Source: an uncultured Castellaniella sp.
Lineage (GTDB): Bacteria > Pseudomonadota > Gammaproteobacteria > Burkholderiales > Burkholderiaceae_B
Length of the DNA: 64,000 nucleotides
Assembly (NCBI RefSeq): GCF_937988725.1
Contig: NZ_CALKHS010000009.1
Location: forward strand, 533,744-597,743
Direction of reading: 5' to 3'
The notes under the pieces were generated by a model, which saw nothing but the letters and a program-made list of their open reading frames with translations, did not search any database and had not been told where the DNA came from. Of this stretch, positions 26,924 through 37,836 are shown one piece after another. The translations under genes and the position numbers were made by a program. The first letter of the stretch is position 1. Every line of letters starts with the position of its first letter.

Positions 26924-28315
26924 TCAGATCCGGTAATTGGCCGGGCGGCCGACGGCGGGCTTGTCCGAGGAGCCGCCCGAAGGCTGCCCCGCGTTCCCGG
27001 TATGGCGGAACAGCAGATTCAGCAGGACCGCCACCAGCGCGCTCATGGCCACCCCGCTGCCCACGATGGCTTCGACGTTGGCCGGCAGCGCGTGGTACAT
27101 GCCCGGAATCAGCACCGGCAGCAGGCCCAGCGCCAGGGCCAGGGTGCAGGTGATCAGATTGCCCGTATTGCTGAAGTCCACCCGGGCAAGCATCTGGATG
27201 CCCAGCACGCTGATGATGGCGAACACCACCACGGCCGTTCCGCCCACCACGGCCGGCGGAATGCCGTTGAGGATCCGCGCCAGCGGCGTGAAGCCGATCA
27301 GGATCAGCAGGGCCCCGGCGACCGCCGTCACATAGCGGCTGCGCACGCCGCTGGCGCGCACGATGCCGATGTTCTCGCCGCTGGTCACCATGGCGGGCGT
27401 GCCGAACAGCCCCCCGATGATGGACACGATGCCGTCGGAGCGGATGACGCGGGGCACATCCCGAGTCGCCACGACCTCGCGGCCCACGATTTCGCCGTTG
27501 ATGATGGTCTGTCCGGTGGCCTCCGCCATCGAAGCGATGCTCCAGATCAGCATGGGAATGGCGGCGATCAGGTCCAGGTGAGGCGTGCCGAAGGGCAGGA
27601 ACTGCGGCAAGGCGAAGGCGGGGCCGGCGGCGTGCGCCCCAAAAGAGGTCTGCCCCAGCGCCAGGGCGACGATCGTGCCGCCGATCAGGCCCAGGGCCAC
27701 GGACAGCTGCCGCCAGAACCCGCGCAGGAACCTGAAGCACAGCACCGTCAGCAGGATGGTGACGAAGGCCAGCAGCAGTTGCTGCGGATCCCCGAAATGC
27801 GCCGTCCCGGGCCGGCCGGTGAACAGCTGGCCGGTCACTTTGACCAGATTGATGCCGATCACGACCACCATGGTGCCGATGACCAGCGGCGGGAAGTATT
27901 TCAGCGCCCGGACGAAGACGGTCACCACCAGGATATAGAAAATGCCCGTCAGCACGACCGCGCCGGCGGCGGTCTGCAGATCCGTTCCCTGGGCGATGGT
28001 GATGAACAGGATGGTCGCCGCCCCGCCCGGCAGCATGATGAAGGGCAGGCGCACGCCGATGTTGGCCACGCCGACGGACTGCAGGATCGATCCCAGGCCG
28101 CTGAAGACGAAGACGCTGGAGAGCAGCGCCGAGGCCAGGTCGGTCGGCAGGTCCAGGGCGCTGGCGATCAGGAAGACCGAGGAGATGGGCGTCGCCACCA
28201 TCACCAGGATATGCTGGATCGCGAACAGGATCAGATTGTGAACGGGACGGATCTGGTCGACCGGATGGACGCCGTCCGCCAGTGGCTCGCCGTCCGGGTG
28301 ATGCGTAGTCTCCAT
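26924..28315 (-). CDS. NCS2 family nucleobase permease (xanthine/uracil type)
   Basis: This 463-residue inner-membrane symporter has about 14 hydrophobic segments. It carries the family signatures LFAIQHILVM at helix 1, MAEATGQTIINGEIVGRE with the key acidic residue of helix 8, and the SGENIGIVRASGVRSR segment. It imports purines, pyrimidines or analogues with protons. Two copies of the AAATCGATTT palindrome precede it, tying it to the LacI-type regulator. The gene is convergent with that operon. Confidence 0.9.
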   Translation of the reverse strand: METTHHPDGEPLADGVHPVDQIRPVHNLILFAIQHILVMVATPISSVFLIASALDLPTDLASALLSSVFVFSGLGSILQSVGVANIGVRLPFIMLPGGAATILFITIAQGTDLQTAAGAVVLTGIFYILVVTVFVRALKYFPPLVIGTMVVVIGINLVKVTGQLFTGRPGTAHFGDPQQLLLAFVTILLTVLCFRFLRGFWRQLSVALGLIGGTIVALALGQTSFGAHAAGPAFALPQFLPFGTPHLDLIAAIPMLIWSIASMAEATGQTIINGEIVGREVVATRDVPRVIRSDGIVSIIGGLFGTPAMVTSGENIGIVRASGVRSRYVTAVAGALLILIGFTPLARILNGIPPAVVGGTAVVVFAIISVLGIQMLARVDFSNTGNLITCTLALALGLLPVLIPGMYHALPANVEAIVGSGVAMSALVAVLLNLLFRHTGNAGQPSGGSSDKPAVGRPANYRI

Positions 28316-28345
28316 GAGTCTGCCTCTTATCAGGATCTATCGGAA

Positions 28346-28357
28346 TAAATCGATTTG
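28346..28357. promoter_or_regulatory. Candidate LacI-type operator (proximal copy) of the NCS2 permease
   Basis: TAAATCGATTTG lies 31 bases before the permease start. Its core is identical to the palindrome upstream of the amidohydrolase. Confidence 0.65.
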
Positions 28358-28380
28358 GGATTCATGGCCAAAAAGCCGCC

Positions 28381-28392
28381 TAAATCGATTTG
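28381..28392. promoter_or_regulatory. Candidate LacI-type operator (distal copy) of the NCS2 permease
   Basis: This is a second TAAATCGATTTG, centred 35 bases from the proximal copy. The two sites would bracket a promoter. Confidence 0.65.
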
Positions 28393-28447
28393 TGCAAATA
28401 GTGGATCCTGCGGGAAGAACTGTCAACACAGGGTTTTTACGGGGGCG

Positions 28448-28487
28448 AAAAAAGCCCCGCGTCCGGCCGGAGCCGGTGCGCGGGGCT
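28448..28487 (-). terminator. Intrinsic terminator of dnaJ
   Basis: On the minus strand a GC-rich stem (AGCCCCGCG, 28453-28461, with CGCGGGGCT, 28479-28487) is followed by six T residues (28448-28453 complement), 24 bases after the dnaJ stop. Confidence 0.85.
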
Positions 28488-28511
28488 GCAGGGATGAATG
28501 CCGGACCGGCG

Positions 28512-29642
28512 TCAGGAAAAGAAGTTCTTGACCTTGTCCGTCCAGGATTCGCTCTTGGGGGAATGGCGGTCGCCGCCGGTCGTGAGCGACGCCTCGAACT
28601 GGCGCAGCAGCGCCTTCTGTTCGTCGTTCAGGCGCACCGGGGTTTCCACGGCCACGTGGCAATACAGATCGCCCGGATAGCTGGAGCGGATCCCCTTGAT
28701 GCCCTTGCCGCGCAGGCGGAACGTCTTGCCCGTCTGGGTGCCTTCCGGGATCGTGATTTCCCCGCGCCCCGCCAGGGTCGGGACTTCCAGCGTACCGCCC
28801 AGCGCCGCCTTGGTGAAGGGGATGGTCAGCTCGCAGTGCAGGTCTTCGCCGTCGCGCTGGAAAATGCCGTGGGGCTTGATGCGGATTTCCACGAACAGGT
28901 CGCCCGCCGGCCCGCCGTTGACGCCCGGCTCGCCATTGCCCGACGAGCGGATGCGCATGCCGTCGTCGATCCCGGCCGGGATCTTGACTTGCAGCGTCTT
29001 GTTCTTGCGGATGCGCCCCACCCCGTCACAATCGGCGCAGGGATGGGCGATTTCCTTGCCGCTGCCATGGCAGGTCGGGCAGGTCTGCTGCACGCTGAAA
29101 AAGCCCTGCTGCATACGCACCGCGCCGCTGCCGCCGCAGGTGTGGCAGGTGTGCGGCGTGGTGCCCGGCTTGGCGCCGGACCCGTGGCAGGTATCGCAGG
29201 TTTCCCAGCTGGGAATGCGGATTTCGGTATCGAAGCCGTTGGCCGCCTGCTCCAGGCTGATTTCCAGGTTGTATTTCAGGTCGGCGCCGCGATAGACCTG
29301 CGGGCCGCCGCCGCGCCGGCCGCCGGCCGCGCCGCCGAAGATTTCCCCGAAGATGTCCCCGAAGGCGTCGGCGAAACCGCCCGCCCCGCCCATGCCGGCG
29401 CCCGCCGCCGCGTTGGGGTCCACCCCCGCGTGGCCGAAGCGGTCGTATGCGGCCCGCTTTTCCGCGTCCGACAGCATCTCGTAGGCCTCTTTGGCCTCCT
29501 TGAACTTGTCTTCGGCTTCCTTGCTGTCCGGATTGCGGTCCGGGTGATATTTCATCGCCAGCTTGCGGTAAGCCTTGCGGATGTCGTCATCCGAGGCGTT
29601 CTTGGCGACCCCAAGGACTTCGTAGAAATCTCGTTTTGCCAT
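28512..29642 (-). CDS. dnaJ: Chaperone DnaJ
   Basis: This 376-residue Hsp40 co-chaperone stimulates DnaK ATPase and delivers unfolded clients. It has a J domain with HPD (YHPDRNPDSK), a Gly/Phe-rich linker, and four CxxCxGxG zinc-finger repeats (CDTCHGSG, CHTCGGSG, CPTCHGSG, CADCDGVG). The C-terminal substrate-binding domains follow. It lies 180 bases downstream of dnaK in the heat-shock operon. Confidence 0.98.
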   Translation of the reverse strand: MAKRDFYEVLGVAKNASDDDIRKAYRKLAMKYHPDRNPDSKEAEDKFKEAKEAYEMLSDAEKRAAYDRFGHAGVDPNAAAGAGMGGAGGFADAFGDIFGEIFGGAAGGRRGGGPQVYRGADLKYNLEISLEQAANGFDTEIRIPSWETCDTCHGSGAKPGTTPHTCHTCGGSGAVRMQQGFFSVQQTCPTCHGSGKEIAHPCADCDGVGRIRKNKTLQVKIPAGIDDGMRIRSSGNGEPGVNGGPAGDLFVEIRIKPHGIFQRDGEDLHCELTIPFTKAALGGTLEVPTLAGRGEITIPEGTQTGKTFRLRGKGIKGIRSSYPGDLYCHVAVETPVRLNDEQKALLRQFEASLTTGGDRHSPKSESWTDKVKNFFS

Positions 29643-29783
29643 TGGTCTTGTATTACTTGTTCAGTGCGCTGCGGTTTGAAGGACACATGCCCGGACCGGC
29701 GAAACGCCGGATCCGGGCCGTGCTTGCTGATCCTGAACCGCGTCCGGAGCCCCAAGCGGCGGCCCCGGACACGGCGACCCGAC

Positions 29784-29815
29784 GCCCCGCCCGCCCGGGA
29801 TCGGGCGGACGGGGC
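29784..29815. other. GC-rich hairpin between dnaK and dnaJ
   Basis: The GCCCCG and CCGCCC segments pair with GGGCGG and CGGGGC (29784-29796 with 29803-29815, one C/A mismatch). There is no U-tract. It may be a partial terminator or an mRNA-stabilising stem that lowers dnaJ expression relative to dnaK. Confidence 0.4.
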
Positions 29816-29822
29816 ATCGGAA

Positions 29823-31745
<1,923 letters not shown>

Positions 31746-31823
31746 GTTTGTTCCTGTCGATGTTTGAATGAGGGGCGGGCATCACCCGCCGATGTTTCTG
31801 ATGTGGGGTTGCCCCCGCCGATT

Positions 31824-32405
31824 TCAAGACTGGCCGGCCGACACCATGACCAGGGCCGGACGCAGCACGCGATCGGCGATCAGGTAGCCCTTTTGCAGCG
31901 TCTGCGCCACGGCGCCTTGCGGGTGTTCCGACGGCACGTTGGAAATCGCCTGGTGCCGGTGCGGATCGAAGGCCTCGCCCGGCTGCGGCGCGATTTCGCG
32001 CATCTGGTTGCGTTCGAAGGCGTTGTTCAGCTGGCGCAGGGTGGACTCGACGCCTTTGCGCCAGTCCTCCGCCGACTGGTTTTCCTGGGCCAGGGCGGCC
32101 TCCAGGCTGTCGCGCACGGGAATCAGGCTCTCGGCGAAGGATTCCGTGCCGAACTTGCGGGCCTTGGCGACGTCTTCCTGGGCGCGGCGGCGCACGTTCT
32201 CGACTTCGGCGTGCGCGCGCAGCAGCTGGTCATGGTATTCGGCGACTTTCGCCTGGGCCTCGGCCAGCAGGGCGGCCAGATCCTCGCCGGGCTGTCCGGC
32301 GACGGCGCCCGGCGCCGTTTCGGGGGCATCAGGGGTTTCGGCCGGATCTTTGGGCGCGGCGCCTGCCGCGGCCTTCGGATCCAAGTCTTCCTGGGGTGCC
32401 GACAT
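31824..32405 (-). CDS. grpE: Nucleotide exchange factor GrpE
   Basis: This 193-residue protein has a long N-terminal coiled coil (EDLAALLAEAQAKVAEYHDQLLRAHAEVENVRRR) and the C-terminal beta-domain signature (ERNQMREIAPQPGEAFDPHRHQA; VAQTLQKGYLIADRVLRPALVMV). It releases ADP from DnaK. It is the first gene of grpE-dnaK-dnaJ, with a sigma-32-type promoter just upstream. Confidence 0.97.
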   Translation of the reverse strand: MSAPQEDLDPKAAAGAAPKDPAETPDAPETAPGAVAGQPGEDLAALLAEAQAKVAEYHDQLLRAHAEVENVRRRAQEDVAKARKFGTESFAESLIPVRDSLEAALAQENQSAEDWRKGVESTLRQLNNAFERNQMREIAPQPGEAFDPHRHQAISNVPSEHPQGAVAQTLQKGYLIADRVLRPALVMVSAGQS

Positions 32406-32443
32406 GTGAGTTCTCCAAAAACAGAAAATACGGGTGAGACGAT

Positions 32444-32471
32444 AGATAAGGGAAAAATCCGGAATTTCAAG
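32444..32471 (-). promoter_or_regulatory. Sigma-32 (heat-shock) promoter for grpE-dnaK-dnaJ
   Basis: On the minus strand, CTTGAA (32471-32466), 13 bases of spacer and CCCTTATCT (32452-32444) closely match the sigma-32 consensus CTTGAA-N13-15-CCCCATNT. It lies 39 bases before the grpE start. No CIRCE element is seen here. Confidence 0.7.
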
Positions 32472-32529
32472 AGGCCCGTCCCGTCCCGCCAGGAGGCAAA
32501 CCGACGGAGCGGCGCGACGGGCGGCGGCC

Positions 32530-33576
32530 TTATGTCCAGCCGGCCAGGTTGCGGGCCAGCAGGTCCGCGAATCCCCGCACCCAGTCCGGCTGCGCGTTCA
32601 GGCAGGGGATGTAGCGGAAATCGCGGCCGCCGGCCGACAGGAAGGCATGCCGGCATTCCAGATTGATCTCTTCCAGCGTTTCCAGGCAGTCCGCCACGAA
32701 GCCCGGGCACAGCACGTCCACCGACCCCACGCCTTCGCGCGCCCAGGATTCCAGCGTGGGCTGGGTATAGGGCTGCAGCCAGGGGGCCGCGCCGAAGCGG
32801 CTCTGGAAAGTGACATGCAGGCGGGCGCCATCGGCTCCCAGCCGTCCGCGCAAGGCGGCGGCCGTCTGCATGCAGTCGCGGAAATAGGGGTCCCCCTGCC
32901 GCACCGACGCCTGCGGCAGGCCATGGAAGCTGAGCAGCAGACGGTCGGCCTGCCCGGACTGCTCCCAATGCGCCCGGATGGAACCGGCCAGGGCGTCGAC
33001 GTAGGCGGCATCCTGATGGAAACGGTCCAGGAAGCGCAGGGTGGGCTGATGGCGCAGGCGGGCCAGACGGGCATTGACCGCGTCCACCACCGTCGCCGTG
33101 GTGCTGGCGGCGTATTGCGGATACAGGGGCGCCGCCAGGATGCGGCCGCAACCGGCGGATCGCAGCCGGTCGATCGCGCCGTCGATGGCGGGCTGCCCGT
33201 AGCGCATGGCGAGTTCCACCTGGACGTCCAGGCCGCGTTCGTCCAGGGCCTGCTGCACGCCCTGCGCCAGATCCCGGCTGTGCACCAGCAGGGGCGAGCC
33301 CCGCTCCAGCCAGATCTTCGCGTACTTGGGCGCGATGGCCGCCGGCCGCCGGGTCAGCACGAAAAGACGCAGGATGATCTGCCAGAGCCAGCCGGGCAAT
33401 TCCACCACGCGCGGATCCGACAGGAATTCCTTCAGGTAGCGGCGCACGGCCGCCGGCGTGGCGGCATCCGGGGTGCCCAGGTTGATCAGCAGGACGCCCA
33501 GGCGGCCGCGATCCGGGCCCGGCGCATCCGGATCCAGCGCGCGGGGGTCGGGGGCGGCGGAAAGAAAACGGCTCAT
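32530..33576 (-). CDS. hemH: Ferrochelatase
   Basis: This enzyme inserts ferrous iron into protoporphyrin IX in the last step of haem synthesis. The 348-residue protein shows GVLLINLGTPDAATPAAVRRYLKEFL at the N-terminus and the catalytic His in LLLSFHGLPQASVRQGDPY. LHVTFQSRFGAAPWLQP and CPGFVADCLETLEEI follow. It lies between hrcA and grpE on the same strand; the 124-base gap to grpE carries the heat-shock promoter. Confidence 0.97.
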   Translation of the reverse strand: MSRFLSAAPDPRALDPDAPGPDRGRLGVLLINLGTPDAATPAAVRRYLKEFLSDPRVVELPGWLWQIILRLFVLTRRPAAIAPKYAKIWLERGSPLLVHSRDLAQGVQQALDERGLDVQVELAMRYGQPAIDGAIDRLRSAGCGRILAAPLYPQYAASTTATVVDAVNARLARLRHQPTLRFLDRFHQDAAYVDALAGSIRAHWEQSGQADRLLLSFHGLPQASVRQGDPYFRDCMQTAAALRGRLGADGARLHVTFQSRFGAAPWLQPYTQPTLESWAREGVGSVDVLCPGFVADCLETLEEINLECRHAFLSAGGRDFRYIPCLNAQPDWVRGFADLLARNLAGWT

Positions 33577-33618
33577 GAACGAAGGAAGATGGGAATCGGA
33601 GGAAGTCGGGACGGCCGC

Positions 33619-34632
33619 CTAGGAAGCGGCCTGCCCCAGCGCATTGGACAACATGCGGGCCGTGATGTCCACAATTGGAATGACCCGTTCGTAGGCCATG
33701 CGCGTGGGACCGATCACCCCCAGCGTGCCGATGACTTCGCCGTCCACCCCGTAGGGCGCGGTGATGACCGAGACGTCTTCCAGCGGCACCAGGCGGGAAT
33801 CCCCGCCGATGTAGATCTGCACCCCCTGGGCGTGGCTGGACACGTCCAGCAGATGCAGCAGGTCGGTCTTCTGCTCGAACAGGGCGAACAGGCGCCGCAG
33901 CCGGTCCATGTCGGCCGTCATCTCGGAGATTTCCAGCAGCTTGCCTTCGCCGGAGATGACGACGGACTCGTCGGCCGTGTCGGGCGAGCCGATGCCCGCG
34001 TCCACGGCCTGCTGCATCAGTCGGGAAATGTCCGAGCGCAGCGAGGCCAGTTCGGCTGTCAGGGCGATGCGGACCTCGTGGAAGGACTTGCCGGAAAAAT
34101 GCCGGTTGAAGAAGTTGGAGGCTTCCAGCAATTCGACTTCGGTGTATTCGCGCGGCACGAACAGGATGCGGTTCTGCACGTCGCCGTTGGGAGTGACGAT
34201 GATCAGCAGGACGCGCTTGTCGGACAGGCGGATGAATTCGATGTGGCGGAACACCTGGGTGCGCTTGGGCGTCAGCACGACGCCGGCGAACTGGGACAGG
34301 TTGGACAGCAGCGTGGCCGCGGCCGTCACGGCGCGGCCCGGCTCCGCCGCCGGCAGATAGTCGGCGATCGGCACATCGGGGCGAAATTCGTAGGGGCGCA
34401 CGGTCAGCAGCGTATCGACGAACATGCGATAGCCCTGGGGTGTCGGCACGCGCCCCGCCGAGGTATGGGGGCTGTGGATCAGGCCCAGGTCTTCCAGGTC
34501 CGCCATGACGTTGCGGATGGTGGCGGGCGACAGGTCGAAGACTTTCGACAGGGTGCGCGACCCCACGGGCTGGCCGTCCGCGATGTAGCGTTCCACCAGC
34601 GCCTTGAGCAATACCTTGGCTCGATCATCCAT
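33619..34632 (-). CDS. hrcA: Heat-inducible transcription repressor HrcA
   Basis: This 337-residue repressor normally binds CIRCE elements and is kept active by GroEL. It has the N-terminal winged helix (DDRAKVLLKALVERYIADGQPVGSRTL; SPATIRNVMADLEDLG; SPHTSAGRVPTPQGYR) and a C-terminal GAF-like domain. ATG 34632 (MDDRAK) gives the family N-terminus. It is the first gene of the hrcA-hemH pair and divergent from nadK. No CIRCE site is visible in this window. Confidence 0.95.
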   Translation of the reverse strand: MDDRAKVLLKALVERYIADGQPVGSRTLSKVFDLSPATIRNVMADLEDLGLIHSPHTSAGRVPTPQGYRMFVDTLLTVRPYEFRPDVPIADYLPAAEPGRAVTAAATLLSNLSQFAGVVLTPKRTQVFRHIEFIRLSDKRVLLIIVTPNGDVQNRILFVPREYTEVELLEASNFFNRHFSGKSFHEVRIALTAELASLRSDISRLMQQAVDAGIGSPDTADESVVISGEGKLLEISEMTADMDRLRRLFALFEQKTDLLHLLDVSSHAQGVQIYIGGDSRLVPLEDVSVITAPYGVDGEVIGTLGVIGPTRMAYERVIPIVDITARMLSNALGQAAS

Positions 34633-34700
34633 GTCCTGTTTCACTCATCGTGCGGGACAAGCACGGCACACCGGCAACGGCGTCAGCGCCTTCATCCCCC

Positions 34701-34706
34701 TATAAT
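34701..34706 (+). promoter_or_regulatory. Candidate -10 box for nadK
   Basis: TATAAT lies in the hrcA/nadK divergent gap, 46 bases before the nadK start. No clear -35 box is seen at 17-base spacing. Confidence 0.4.
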
Positions 34707-34752
34707 CGGATACTCCTTATTATTCCATTAATTGCGCAAGGAACCGGCTTTC

Positions 34753-35664
34753 ATGCACTTCAAGACCGTGGCCCTGGTCGGCCGCTACCAGGATAGCGGC
34801 CTGGACGCGCCCCTGCGGCGGCTGGGCGCCGTGCTGCGGGACGCCGGCTGCAAGGTGCTGATCGAAGCCCAGACCGGCCGCAATACGGGCGTGCAGGACT
34901 TTCCGCTGGCCTCGTACGAAGACATCGGCAAGCAGGCCGATCTGGCCATCATCATGGGCGGCGACGGCACCATGCTGGCGGCGGCCCGCGAACTGGCCAC
35001 GTCCGACGTGGCCATGATCGGCATCAACCACGGCCGCCTGGGCTTCATCACCGACATCCCCCTGGGCAGCGCCGACGAAGCCATCACCCGCATCCTCAAC
35101 GGCGCCTACGTGCAGGACGAACGGATCCTGCTGGAAGGCCGCGTCATGCGCGGCGACCAGCTCATGGCGTCGGGGCTGGCCCTGAACGACGTCATCATCA
35201 ACCGCGCGGGGCGCGGCGGCATGATCGAACTGCGGGTGGAATGCAACGGCGTGTTCATGCACAGCCAGCGGGCCGACGGCCTGATCATCGCCACCCCCAC
35301 CGGCTCCACCGCCTACGCCCTGTCGGCGGGCGGCCCGATCCTGCATCCCCAGGTCCAGGCTCTGGTGCTGGTGCCCGTGGCGCCGCAGACGCTGTCCAAC
35401 CGCCCCATCACCCTGCCGGAAGACTCCCTGCTGAACATCACGATCCGCGCCCTGGGCCGGGTCGAATCGGGCGCCAGCGTGCACTTCGACATGCAGACCC
35501 TGTCCAACTGCCAGGAAGGCGACCGCATCGACGTGCGCCGCAGCCCCCACCGGGTGCGCTTCCTGCATCCCCAGGGCTACAGCTATTTTTCCACCCTGCG
35601 CAGCAAGCTGAACTGGAACCGCATGCTGCACCCCTGGGACGACCCCGACGACACCTCCCGCTAA
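34753..35664 (+). CDS. nadK: NAD kinase
   Basis: This enzyme phosphorylates NAD to NADP. The 303-residue protein has the GGDGT motif (IIMGGDGTMLAAAR), NDV (LALNDVIINR) and the diagnostic TPTGSTAYALSAGGPI. ATG 34753 (MHFKTVALVG) is preceded by AAGGA at 10 bases; an upstream TTG is open but less plausible. It is followed after 6 bases by recN. Confidence 0.96.
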   Translation: MHFKTVALVGRYQDSGLDAPLRRLGAVLRDAGCKVLIEAQTGRNTGVQDFPLASYEDIGKQADLAIIMGGDGTMLAAARELATSDVAMIGINHGRLGFITDIPLGSADEAITRILNGAYVQDERILLEGRVMRGDQLMASGLALNDVIINRAGRGGMIELRVECNGVFMHSQRADGLIIATPTGSTAYALSAGGPILHPQVQALVLVPVAPQTLSNRPITLPEDSLLNITIRALGRVESGASVHFDMQTLSNCQEGDRIDVRRSPHRVRFLHPQGYSYFSTLRSKLNWNRMLHPWDDPDDTSR

Positions 35665-35670
35665 GGCCTT

Positions 35671-37320
35671 ATGCTGCGCTCCCTGCACATTCTCGATTTC
35701 GTCATCGTCGACCGCGCCGAGATCTCCTTCGAGGCGGGCTTCACGGTGTTTTCAGGCGAAACCGGCGCGGGCAAATCCATCCTGATCGACGCCCTGTCGC
35801 TGGCCCTGGGCGGGCGCGGCGACGCCAGCCTGGTGCGCGAAGGCGCCGGCCGGGCCGACATCAGCGCGGTCTTCGACGCCCCGCCCGCGGCCGCCGACTG
35901 GCTGGCCGAGCAGGCCATCGAAGGTCCCGAACTCATCCTGCGCCGGGTCATCGACGCCCAGGGCCGCAGCAAGGCCTACATCAACGGCCTGCCAGCGACG
36001 CTGACCCAGTTGCGCGACCTGGGCGCCCTGCTGGTGGACATCCACGGCCAGCACGCCCACCAAAGCCTGCTGCAACCCGCCAGCCAGCGCGACATCCTGG
36101 ACACCCAGGGCGGGCACACGGCGCAGGTCCAGGCGCTGTCGGATGCCTGGGCGACATGGCGCGACGCCCAGGCCGCCCTGGACGCCGCCAGCCGCGACGC
36201 CGCCGGCCAGGCGCAGGCGCTGGACCGCCTGCAACAGGACGTGGCCTTTCTGGACGAACTGTCCCCGCTACCCGACGAATGGCCGGAACTCTGCGCCCGG
36301 CAATCCCGCCTGGCCCATGCCCAGGCGCTGCTGAGCGGCGCCGGCCAGGCCGTCGAGGCGCTGGACGGCGAATCCGGCTCGGCGGCATCCGCCCTGCAGG
36401 CCGCCCTGCAGGCCCTGCAAGCCCTGACCCGCCACGATCCGCGCCTGGAAGAACACTGCCAGACGCTGGAATCCGCGCGCATCCTGTGCGCGGAAACGGT
36501 GTCCGGCCTGAACGCCTACGCCGACCGCCTGGAACTGGATCCGGACGCCCTGGCCCAGGCCGACGCCCGCATGAGCCAGATGTTCGCGGCCGCGCGGCGC
36601 TTCCACGTCGAACCCGAGGCCCTGCACGCACACCACGAAGCCCTGCGCGCCCAGCTGCAACAGGCCTCGGCCGGCCAGGATCTCCAGGCCCTGGCGCAGG
36701 CTTGCGAAGCGGCGCAGGCGAACTACCACGACATCGCCCGGGCGCTCGGCGCGGCGCGCCAGGCGACCGCCCGGCGGCTGGCCGAACAGGTCACGGCAGC
36801 CATGCAGGGCTTGTCCATGGAAGGCGGTTCCCTGCAGGTCGACCTGCCGGCCTGCAAGCCCTCGGCCCACGGCCTGGAAACCGTGGAATTCCTGGTGGCC
36901 GGTCACGCGGGAACCGCTCCCCGGCCCTTGTCCCGGGTCGCTTCGGGGGGCGAACTGGCCCGGATATCACTGGCCCTGTCCGTCATCGCCAGCCAGGCCG
37001 CCCGCGTGCCGACCCTGATCTTCGACGAGGTGGACACCGGCATCGGCGGCGCCGTCGCCGAAGTCGTGGGCCGCCTGCTGCGCGAACTGGGGCAGCGCCA
37101 CCAGGTGCTGTGCGTTACCCACCTGCCCCAGGTCGCCGCCTGCGCCAGCCAGCATTTCCAGGTCAGCAAGGCCACCCGCGACCAGCGGACGCTGTCGGCC
37201 ATCCAGGCGCTGGACCCGGCCGAACGCGTCGAGGAAGTCGCCCGCATGCTGGGGGGCCTGAAGCTGACCGCAGCCACCCGGGATCACGCGCGGGAAATGC
37301 TGCGGATGTCGGCGCGATAA
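35671..37320 (+). CDS. recN: DNA repair protein RecN
   Basis: This 549-residue SMC-like ATPase acts in double-strand break repair. Walker A is SGETGAGKSIL, the ABC-type signature is SGGELARISLALS and Walker B is LIFDEVDTGIGG. Between them lie two long Ala/Gln-rich coiled-coil arms. It follows nadK by 6 bases, an arrangement conserved in many proteobacteria, and ends at a bidirectional terminator. Confidence 0.97.
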   Translation: MLRSLHILDFVIVDRAEISFEAGFTVFSGETGAGKSILIDALSLALGGRGDASLVREGAGRADISAVFDAPPAAADWLAEQAIEGPELILRRVIDAQGRSKAYINGLPATLTQLRDLGALLVDIHGQHAHQSLLQPASQRDILDTQGGHTAQVQALSDAWATWRDAQAALDAASRDAAGQAQALDRLQQDVAFLDELSPLPDEWPELCARQSRLAHAQALLSGAGQAVEALDGESGSAASALQAALQALQALTRHDPRLEEHCQTLESARILCAETVSGLNAYADRLELDPDALAQADARMSQMFAAARRFHVEPEALHAHHEALRAQLQQASAGQDLQALAQACEAAQANYHDIARALGAARQATARRLAEQVTAAMQGLSMEGGSLQVDLPACKPSAHGLETVEFLVAGHAGTAPRPLSRVASGGELARISLALSVIASQAARVPTLIFDEVDTGIGGAVAEVVGRLLRELGQRHQVLCVTHLPQVAACASQHFQVSKATRDQRTLSAIQALDPAERVEEVARMLGGLKLTAATRDHAREMLRMSAR

Positions 37321-37346
37321 GCCGGCGCACGTCGCGGGCGCACACA

Positions 37347-37384
37347 AAAAAACAGGGCCTTCCCGCAGGAAGGCCCTGTTTTTT
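37347..37384. terminator. Bidirectional terminator between recN and fur
   Basis: The arms run 37347-37363 and 37368-37384 around a CGCA loop. The A-run of the left arm and T-run of the right arm flank a CAGGGCCTTCC stem, so it works for both convergent genes. Confidence 0.92.
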
Positions 37385-37410
37385 GGCATCGGACAAACGG
37401 CGGCGCCGGA

Positions 37411-37836
37411 TCAGCCTTTCTTGCCTTCCGTGCAGCGCGGGCAGATGCCATAGAGCATCATGTGGTGGCTTTCCAGGGTGAAGCCGTTTTCCTTGGCGAT
37501 GCGATGCTGGCGCTTTTCGATTTCGGCATCGGAAAATTCGACCACCCGCCCGCAGTTGGTGCAGATCAGGTGATCGTGATGGTCGCCGTCGTTGAGTTCG
37601 AAGACGGCCTTGCCGCCGTCGAACTGGCTGCGCAACAGGATGCCGGCCTGTTCGAACTGGGTCAGGACCCGGTAGACGGTGGCCAGGCCGATATCCACGT
37701 CTTCGGCGATGAGGGCGCGATAGACGTCTTCGGCGCTATGGTGACGGGTTTCCGCCTTGCGGAAGACATCCAGGATCTTCAGGCGGGGAAACGTCGCCTT
37801 CAGACCCATGTTTTTGAGTTCGATCTGATCATTCAT
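37411..37836 (-). CDS. fur: Ferric uptake regulator Fur
   Basis: This 141-residue iron-responsive repressor has an N-terminal winged helix (LKATFPRLKILDVF; DIGLATVYRVLTQFEQAG). The metal-binding dimerisation domain includes HHDHLICTNCG and the terminal CPRC, so both cysteine pairs of the structural zinc site are present. It is divergent from bamE, the conserved betaproteobacterial order. No clear Fur box is evident in the 161-base gap. Confidence 0.97.
   Translation of the reverse strand: MNDQIELKNMGLKATFPRLKILDVFRKAETRHHSAEDVYRALIAEDVDIGLATVYRVLTQFEQAGILLRSQFDGGKAVFELNDGDHHDHLICTNCGRVVEFSDAEIEKRQHRIAKENGFTLESHHMMLYGICPRCTEGKKG

Noticed and set aside
31746..34752. Search for a CIRCE (HrcA) operator around hrcA, grpE and dnaK
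   Set aside because: No TTAGCACTC/GAGTGCTAA pair was found in the intergenic gaps.
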